From Calycina herbarum (lineage: Eukaryota; Ascomycota; Leotiomycetes; Helotiales; Pezizellaceae), in contig LLEY01000357.1 in NCBI GenBank assembly GCA_001414485.1, positions 1 to 13,557 on the forward strand: DNA of 13,557 nucleotides, written 5' to 3'. Both the position numbers and the translations under genes were made by a program. The stretch's first letter is position 1. Each line of letters starts with the position of its first letter. Below are positions 9,213 through 13,557 of this stretch, piece after piece. The notes beneath the pieces were generated by a model. The model had not been told where the DNA came from. It did no database searches and was given only the letters and a program-made list of their open reading frames with translations.

Positions 9213-9227
9213 ATTGATTGATTGATT
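9213..9227 (-). repeat. AATC-unit tail of the LINE
   Basis: ATTGATTGATTGATT on the plus strand (three and a half AATC units on the element strand) marks the LINE 3' end. Short simple repeats rather than poly(A) are usual for I/Tad-like elements. Confidence 0.75.
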
Positions 9228-9244
9228 TATTCATACTCGGTTCC

Positions 9245-9354
9245 AGCCGCCCGCCGTAGGGCGGCTATGCCGGAGTAGTCCAATTTCGGCGCAGCTGCCG
9301 AAGTGCGCTTTACCGCATTCAGTGTACGCACTTCACTTCATCACTATATAGTGA
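9245..9354 (-). other. LINE 3' untranslated region with consecutive stem-loops
   Basis: Three inverted repeats follow one another: AGCCGCCC (9245-9252) with GGGCGGCT (9259-9266), TTCGGC (9285-9290) with GCCGAA (9297-9302), and AAGTGCG (9301-9307) with CGCACTT (9327-9333). A 14-bp palindrome TCACTATATAGTGA is at 9341-9354. Some LINEs use a 3' stem-loop as the reverse transcriptase recognition site, so such a role is plausible. This part keeps many CA and TG steps, unlike the rest of the element. Confidence 0.6.
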
Positions 9355-10201
9355 CTAGCAGCCTCCTCTACTAGACAGTCTAGCTTCTATCTACAACTAT
9401 ATACATAGTGTAAAAGAAGTGCTTTTCTTGATCCTTTTTAAGAGTATATTAGATTTCTTAGCTACCGCTTCTACTAGCTATCTTATATTCTTATACCTTT
9501 AGTCTCTCTCTAGCGTTCTGCTTTGTCTCTTTGTACTATACTACAACTCCTAAATTGCCTAAGGAGTTATGTCTATTCTATAAATCTTATTACCTTTATA
9601 GCTGTTTTTAACTTATTTAAGATTACCTTTAGGTCTAATAACCTTCCTCTTCTAAATTCCCTCTATCGTAGGTTTTTAAATTTTTAATATCTTAATATTA
9701 TATGTTCTATAGTTTATTATCCCTCTCTGTATTTATATCCTAGATTATTATATCTAGGTATATTTCTCTTCTAGAGAAAATCTCTTAATTCTATCTTTTC
9801 TATATATATCTAGATTAATAGAGAGCTTTACTACTTCTTTAGCCTCTAATAGAGATATAAGATCTTATGTATTAGCTTCTAAGTATATTTATATATAGCT
9901 CTCTCTCTTAGTTCTAGGTCCTACTTATATACCTACTTAGCTCTTATCTATCTTATAATCTATGTCTTTAGAGTTACTTACAGGTGGTATATCTTAGGCT
10001 AGACAACGTTTAGATTTCTCTAATTCTCCTCTAATTAAGATTTTACTATAAATTTAGCTATCTTATCTACTACTTTATTACTCTAAATACCTATATAGGC
10101 TAGAATCTATCTTATCTTAACCTAGATTCTATAGTTCTTCTATAGCTTATCTATTAGAGTAACTACTTTAATAGCTATATATACGCCTAGTCTACTAGTT
10201 A

Positions 10202-10253
10202 TAGTCGGTGCGATTAAGTTTAAGTTATTTAAGCGAGCGGTGTAAAAACCTAC
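10202..10253 (+). repeat. Left terminal inverted repeat of the Tc1 element
   Basis: Contains GATTAAGTTTAAGTTATTTA followed by AGCGAGCG. It pairs with 11561-11612 at 45 of 52 positions. Confidence 0.92.
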
Positions 10254-10346
10254 TTAAATAACACGTCGCGCTTTCTAACCCTCTCACTTCCTTATATATA
10301 TAATATTCTTAATATACCTTCTATCTATACGCTGTTACGTGATATT

Positions 10347-11425
10347 ATAAAGAAGAGAGCTTTTAATTATAAATTAACCCTATACTAGAGGGGCTAGGTC
10401 GTTGGTATATTCTATAAGAGCGCGAAATCTACGGAGATAGAAACTATTCTTAATATCTCCCGCGGGGTAGTATAAAGTACTCTAACCCTCGACGAGTTCT
10501 ATAACGAAGAAGAGACGTAACCTTGTTACAGCGCGCCTCTTAAGTATACTCTAGCCGACGAATAAAACCTACTACGTCACGTCTGTCTTAACTTAAAAGA
10601 CACTTATATATAAGTTATTATAGTATATAGCTTTAATATTAAGCGCGATACTATTAAGAAGATTCTTACTAAACACGGAATTATAAACTAGAAGGCTAGA
10701 CGACGCTCTCTTCTTATAGAAGTTAATACTACTAAATAACTAGTATAGTACTTGAAATAGAGGTATATAACTAAGAAGGAATAGAGTATAATATATTAGA
10801 GTAACAAGTGTTCGGTGAAGCGGGGGTAGAGTAAAAGAGTAGAATAGGTCGTTTAAACTACTAATTAGTTATAAGATAAGGACAAGGTGTAGACCTACGA
10901 TTATAAGAAGAATATAAAGGTTATAGTCTAGAGATGCTTTTAGAACAATTCCTAGTCTAACCTCTATATTATAGACTAAGATTTTAAGTCTACAAAGTAT
11001 AGGTACTCCGCGGAGAGCTATCTTAAGGTCTTTAAAGTAGAAGTAGTACTATAGTTTAAGAAGTTAGAGAAGAAGAGTAGAGAGTATCTCTTTATATAAG
11101 ATAATACCTCTATATATACTACAGGTAAGGTTAAAAAGTAGTTCGCTAATCGTAGGATTAATATAGTAAAGAGTTAACTACCTTACTCCTCTGATCTTAA
11201 CCTGATCGAGTATATCTAGTAGATTCTTAAAGTAAGAGTCTTTAAGATATTCTCTAAGCTAGCTATAGATAAATCTATAAGTAAGTATTTAAGGCAAAGG
11301 CTTGAAAGTGCTCTATAAGCAGCCTAGAATACTTTGATAAAAGCTTCTTTAATTGTCTCTATAAGAGTATACTCTCTAGAATAGAGGCCTATATTATAGC
11401 AGGTAGCTAGTATATAAAGTACTAG
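10347..11425 (+). pseudogene. Tc1-like transposase, about 30 in-frame stops from RIP
   Basis: A single frame runs from an ATA that was probably ATG (10347) to near 11335, where one base is missing (ACTTTGATAAAAGC); the neighbouring frame then continues to TAG at 11423-11425. Readable parts include a helix-turn-helix region (ETILNISRGVV), KDTYI*VI..YSFNIKRDTIKKILTKHGI (interrupted), and the catalytic region *SNKCSV, *DNTSIYTTGKVKK*FA and LPYSSDLNLIEYI**ILK. The first catalytic Asp is now Asn (10803-10805); the second Asp (11100-11102) and the Glu (11208-11210) remain, with 35 residues between them. Nearly every stop is a former Trp or Gln codon. Apart from the one-base loss there are no indels, so RIP came before much other decay. 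The element cannot make transposase and could move only with help from another copy. Confidence 0.9.
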
Positions 11426-11560
11426 AGCTATTCTTAGACAGCTTTTTAAGTTAGATAGCTTATAATATAGCTTATACTCTAGAGGTTCTTTCTAGTAACT
11501 TCTTATTTAATTATAGTAAAAATTACTTATAATACACTCTCTTTTGTCAGAGTAGTTATA

Positions 11561-11612
11561 GTAGGTTTTCACGTCGCTCGCTTAAATAACTTAGACTTAA
11601 TCGTACTAACTA
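11561..11612 (-). repeat. Right terminal inverted repeat of the Tc1 element
   Basis: Reverse complement contains GATTAAGTCTAAGTTATTTA then AGCGAGCG. It is followed by the TA duplication at 11613-11614. Confidence 0.92.
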
Positions 11613-11744
11613 TAGGTACTAAAGTGTTCTAATAGCTATCTAATTATCTATAAAGATAATTATCTTATTTCTTTTATTTCTAATCTCTTAGTCTTAAACT
11701 ACTATTTAGAGAGCTAGCTTAATTCCTTAAAGTTCTATAGTATA

Positions 11745-12160
11745 ACGTGATTTATAAGCGAGTCGCCTATATAAGCGAGTTACCTACTTTTTCAATTAAG
11801 TATTATTATAATATAAAATACTCAACGCTATATAAAGCTATTATAACTATAGAAGCTATCTAGTAATATTTAGAACTTTCGCTATCTTCTATATCTAATA
11901 TTTCTATCTAATAAGTATAAGAATTATACCTAGTTTTACTATAACAGCTATAGTATCTGTCTAGGTAAACTCTGTTTCTAGACTCTTTACCTTGTTTCTA
12001 GTCGCTAGTTTCCTTAGAAGTAATTAAATTAGCTACCTCGCCTACTATTAATGTCTCTTAACACTTAATATACTTTCTCTTACGACTTTTACGCTTAGTT
12101 ATAGCCTTAGTTATCTGTAAGAGACTTAGATTAAGAGGTTAGGTTAACTAGGGGCTTAGC
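11745..12160 (-). mobile_element. One end of a pogo/Fot-like DNA transposon with transposase C-terminus
   Basis: The end starts with ACGTGATT after TA (11743-11744), followed by a subterminal tandem repeat. Read on the minus strand, a frame at about 12140-11862 gives KRKSRKRKY, then SLIVGEVANL-like sequence (VGEVANLITSKE) and YYSCYSKTRYNSYTY, a CX2CX4HX4C knuckle in which several Cys/His have become Tyr; it ends with an acidic tail (LDIEDSESS). A basic stretch plus a small Cys/His knuckle is usual at the C-terminus of fungal pogo-like transposases. The DDE core and the other inverted repeat are not found to the right, so the element is truncated or interrupted near 12160. Confidence 0.6.
11753..11786. 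repeat. Subterminal 17-bp tandem repeat of the pogo-like element
   Basis: TATAAGCGAGTCGCCTA (11753-11769) and TATAAGCGAGTTACCTA (11770-11786) differ at two positions, both transitions. Repeats next to the terminus are likely transposase-binding sites in this class of elements. Confidence 0.75.
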
Positions 12161-12960
12161 AATTACAGGGTCTTAGCGAGGCAACGGGGGCACGGTAGTA
12201 ACCCGACGGTGGCTCGTAGACAGGCTAATACTACTAATACTATAGATGGTTTTAAGAAATATATAAATAGAAAGGAGTATCTAAGAGTTCTAGGCCTATA
12301 TAACTATAAGATAGACAGAGGTATAATAGAGGCATCGTTTATTCTATATTCTAATAAGAACACTAGTTATTCTATTACGTCTACGTACTCTACTACTAGT
12401 TCAGTTCCTTATATTATAAACGATCTATCTCTTAGAGACGTAGCTTAGTATAAGACAACGAGAGGACGAGATAATAAGACGTAAAAATAATAATAAAACC
12501 AACGATAAGATTATAAAGCTAACTACTAATAGACCTACGACTGTCTAGGACTTAAAACATAGCTAGCGGTATATATATAAGCAGAGGTGAAAGCTTACAG
12601 CGGCTATATAAAGACTTAGAACAACTATAGAAAGAGTAGAAGGAGCTGACTTCTAATTCGCTAAGGAGTATAGAACTACTATAAGATAACGATAAATAGT
12701 AAGTATTATAAGAGTAAGGAGTTAGGAGAAAACTTTAAGTAATCTAGAGTAGGATTATCAAGTTAGAAGCAGAGGAACACTTGTTTATAGAATTAAGAGT
12801 AAGAGAAGAAAGACTTAAAACACTTCTCTAAAACAGGGACGCTTAGACTTAATAAAGAGAGGACAAATATATTATACTAAATCTAGTATCTAGTATTAGA
12901 GATCTACTATTAGAACGTAGGTAGAACGTTAGAGCCTATTAGAACTTATAGTAAATACTA
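12160..12960 (+). pseudogene. Unidentified ORF remnant with coiled-coil region, RIP-mutated
   Basis: Protein-like sequence runs on the plus strand through three frames, implying two small indels. First part (to 12445): VARRQANTTNTIDGFKKYIN, EYLRVLGLYNYKID and a Ser/Thr-rich stretch ending in NDLSLRDVA. Second part (about 12447-12600): RQREDEIIRRKNNNK, NRPTTV*DLKH and KLTAAI. Third part (about 12600-12960): KDLEQL*KE*KELTSNSLRS, then RIIKLEAEEHLFIELRVREE and IILNLVSSIRDLLLERR. Stops fall where Trp or Gln would fit. The charged, Leu-rich third part should form a coiled coil. I do not recognise the family. It could be an accessory or gag-like ORF of a retroelement. It lies opposite in strand to both neighbouring transposons. 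Confidence 0.5.
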
Positions 12961-13019
12961 TAAATTAAACTATAGAGGTTGTCTATATATAAGAAGATTT
13001 AACTATCCTTTCTAGAATA

Positions 13020-13557
13020 GAGTCCTAGCTATCTTATATACCTAGCCTGTAGATTCTAGAGAGTTCTACCTAGCTTATAGCTCGGCCAGTCTGTCTTCTA
13101 ATTACAAGTCGATACCTAAACAAAGTCGTCTACGTTAAAGTCTACCGCTCTTCGAATCCAGTTCGCGGAGCTTATATAGCGGTCTTATGCTTTACTAACT
13201 AATTCCTTTGCTATAGTCTAAGTGTCGTATATTCTCTATATAAGTGCCTCTATATCGGTCTAGTTAAGCTGTTCGTAGACTGTTATAGATTTATCTAGAC
13301 AGTTCTAATCGAAGGACGTAGTAGCTACGTATCTGTTAATTACTTTAAAAGGCGAGAGCCTACCTAGACTCTCGTATAGAAGCGTAAGCTAAGCGTAGTC
13401 TAGAATAGGGACAAGTTCGCTCTAGTTATCCTAATAGTAACTAATAAAAGGCTATAAGCGTTGATTAATCTATTAGTTTATAATTTTAGTTTATCTATTA
13501 GTTTATAAATAGAAAGTAGTAGATAGTCTAAGCTTTATACTAAGGATTCTATAGAAT
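13020..13557 (-). pseudogene. Ty3/gypsy retrotransposon integrase C-terminal part, RIP-mutated, continues past the window
   Basis: One frame on the minus strand from the right edge gives IKLRLSTTFYL*TNR*TK, the IKxxLSTAYHPQTDGQTE landmark of Ty3/gypsy integrases, then INQRL*PFISYY*DN*SEL, LSPFKVINRY, TTSFD*N and, near the end, AVDFNVDDFV*VST, followed by D*PSYKLG (Trp in the actual sequence at the second position). These correspond to the end of the catalytic core, the RPFxNYYQDNW region and the C-terminal module that precedes GPF/Y. Stops are former Trp or Gln codons. The frame blurs near 13060-13020, where the junction with the neighbouring remnant probably lies. No long terminal repeat could be identified. 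Confidence 0.82.

Larger units (their letters stand above)
10202..11612 (+). mobile_element. Complete Tc1/mariner-type element, RIP-inactivated
   Basis: 1411 bp, bounded by TA duplications at 10200-10201 and 11613-11614. The terminal inverted repeats are 52 bp (10202-10253 and 11561-11612), identical at 45 positions, and all seven differences are transitions. Both ends begin TAGT, as expected from CAGT after a CA-to-TA change. The transposase remnant inside reads on the plus strand with a DDE-type layout. The element sits in the RNase H domain of the LINE and is therefore the younger of the two. Confidence 0.92.
9213..11744 (-). mobile_element. Tad1/I-type non-LTR retrotransposon (LINE), 5' part missing, split by a Tc1 element
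   Basis: The LINE is read on the minus strand and consists of 11744-11613 plus 10199-9213, with the Tc1 element between. Its 3' end is a tail of AATC units (9213-9227) preceded by three stem-loops. The coding part shows the RNase H domain common in fungal Tad-like LINEs and, after it, a Cys/His-type tail. All of the coding part is heavily RIP-mutated. The 5' side ends at the pogo-like element at 11745, so the reverse transcriptase is not visible. The insertion truncates the gene fragment at 9018-9212. Confidence 0.8.
9475..11744 (-). pseudogene. LINE ORF2 remnant: RNase H domain and C-terminal Cys/His motif
   Basis: One reading frame persists across both LINE pieces, with stops where Trp or Gln codons are expected. 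In 11744-11613 it shows EL*GIKLAL and then FIDN*IAIRTL, the first-strand part of RNase H with its Asp at 11648-11646. After the Tc1 element the frame resumes and gives ILAYIGI*SNKVVDKIAK at about 10106-10053, the region written IPAHxGIxGNExADxxAK in intact members. Near 9740-9672 it reads YKYREG**TIEHIILRY, the usual CxCG...TxEHxxLxC tail with Cys changed to Tyr (TGY to TAY). The frame ends at about 9480. Not functional. Confidence 0.8.
9361..13557. other. RIP-mutated block
   Basis: CA and TG are almost gone and TA is very common. By hand count 9661-9960 has three TG and no CA, while 8941-9000 outside the block has nine in 60 bases. CG is kept in many places (for example CCGCGG near 11008). 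In every recognisable coding remnant Trp and Gln codons have become TAG/TAA, Cys and His have become Tyr, and Pro has become Ser or Leu. This is the known pattern of repeat-induced point mutation with CpA preference, which acts on duplicated DNA in the sexual cycle of many ascomycetes. Confidence 0.9.

Noticed and set aside
11821..11910. Plus-strand reading of the pogo-like end as a helix-turn-helix N-terminus
   Set aside because: The minus-strand reading gives a basic stretch, a Cys/His knuckle and an acidic tail in one frame, which is a far better fit.
12209..12448. Intact 79-residue gene
   Set aside because: It is only the stop-free part of a longer RIP-mutated remnant; the frame starts at GTG within continuing protein-like sequence, and the protein continues in other frames after 12448.
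9361..13557. Centromeric or simply AT-rich satellite DNA
   Set aside because: No tandem satellite is seen; the region resolves into transposon remnants whose AT bias follows CA/TG loss.

Overview
The window looks like nuclear DNA of a filamentous ascomycete. Introns are short with GTAAGT/GTGAGT donors, there is a fungal STAND/NLR gene (N-terminal HeLo-like domain, NACHT, ankyrin-like tail), and the right third carries the signature of repeat-induced point mutation (RIP). A genus cannot be given from sequence alone. Family names rest on motif reading; no database search was run.

Left part (1-9212), normal composition. The 3' end of an acidic, Gly-rich gene is at 2-166 (+). A degraded tRNA-like sequence lies at 445-530 (-). 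A possible small membrane-protein gene (1449-1026, -, one intron) is divergent from the main gene. That main gene is a four-exon NACHT protein (1961-5416, +, 905 aa). Its second and third introns hold copies of a hairpin-forming repeat of about 32 bp. Then comes gene-poor DNA with one weak candidate (6230-5903, -). Two related small Ser/Thr-rich genes follow on the minus strand: one probably intact (7772-7452) and one of which only the C-terminal part remains (9212-9018).

Right part (9213-13557), a nested transposon cluster. A Tad1/I-type LINE on the minus strand ends with an AATC-repeat tail exactly where the second small gene is cut. A complete Tc1/mariner element (10202-11612, TA target duplication, 52-bp inverted repeats) sits inside the LINE RNase H domain; removing it restores the LINE reading frame. 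Beyond the LINE are one end of a pogo/Fot-like element (from 11745, -), an unidentified plus-strand coiled-coil ORF remnant (about 12160-12960) and the integrase end of a Ty3/gypsy element (about 13020-13557, -). All are full of TG-to-TA and CA-to-TA changes, while CpG often survives. Protein motifs remain readable in one frame through dozens of stops, as expected from RIP rather than ordinary decay.

The order of events can be partly read: small-gene duplication, LINE insertion into one copy, Tc1 insertion into the LINE, and RIP over most of the block. The LINE 3' untranslated stem-loops (9230-9360) and the adjacent host DNA are largely spared. The observations most worth checking are the intronic hairpin repeats in the NLR gene, the LINE-truncated paralogue pair and the nested insertion.
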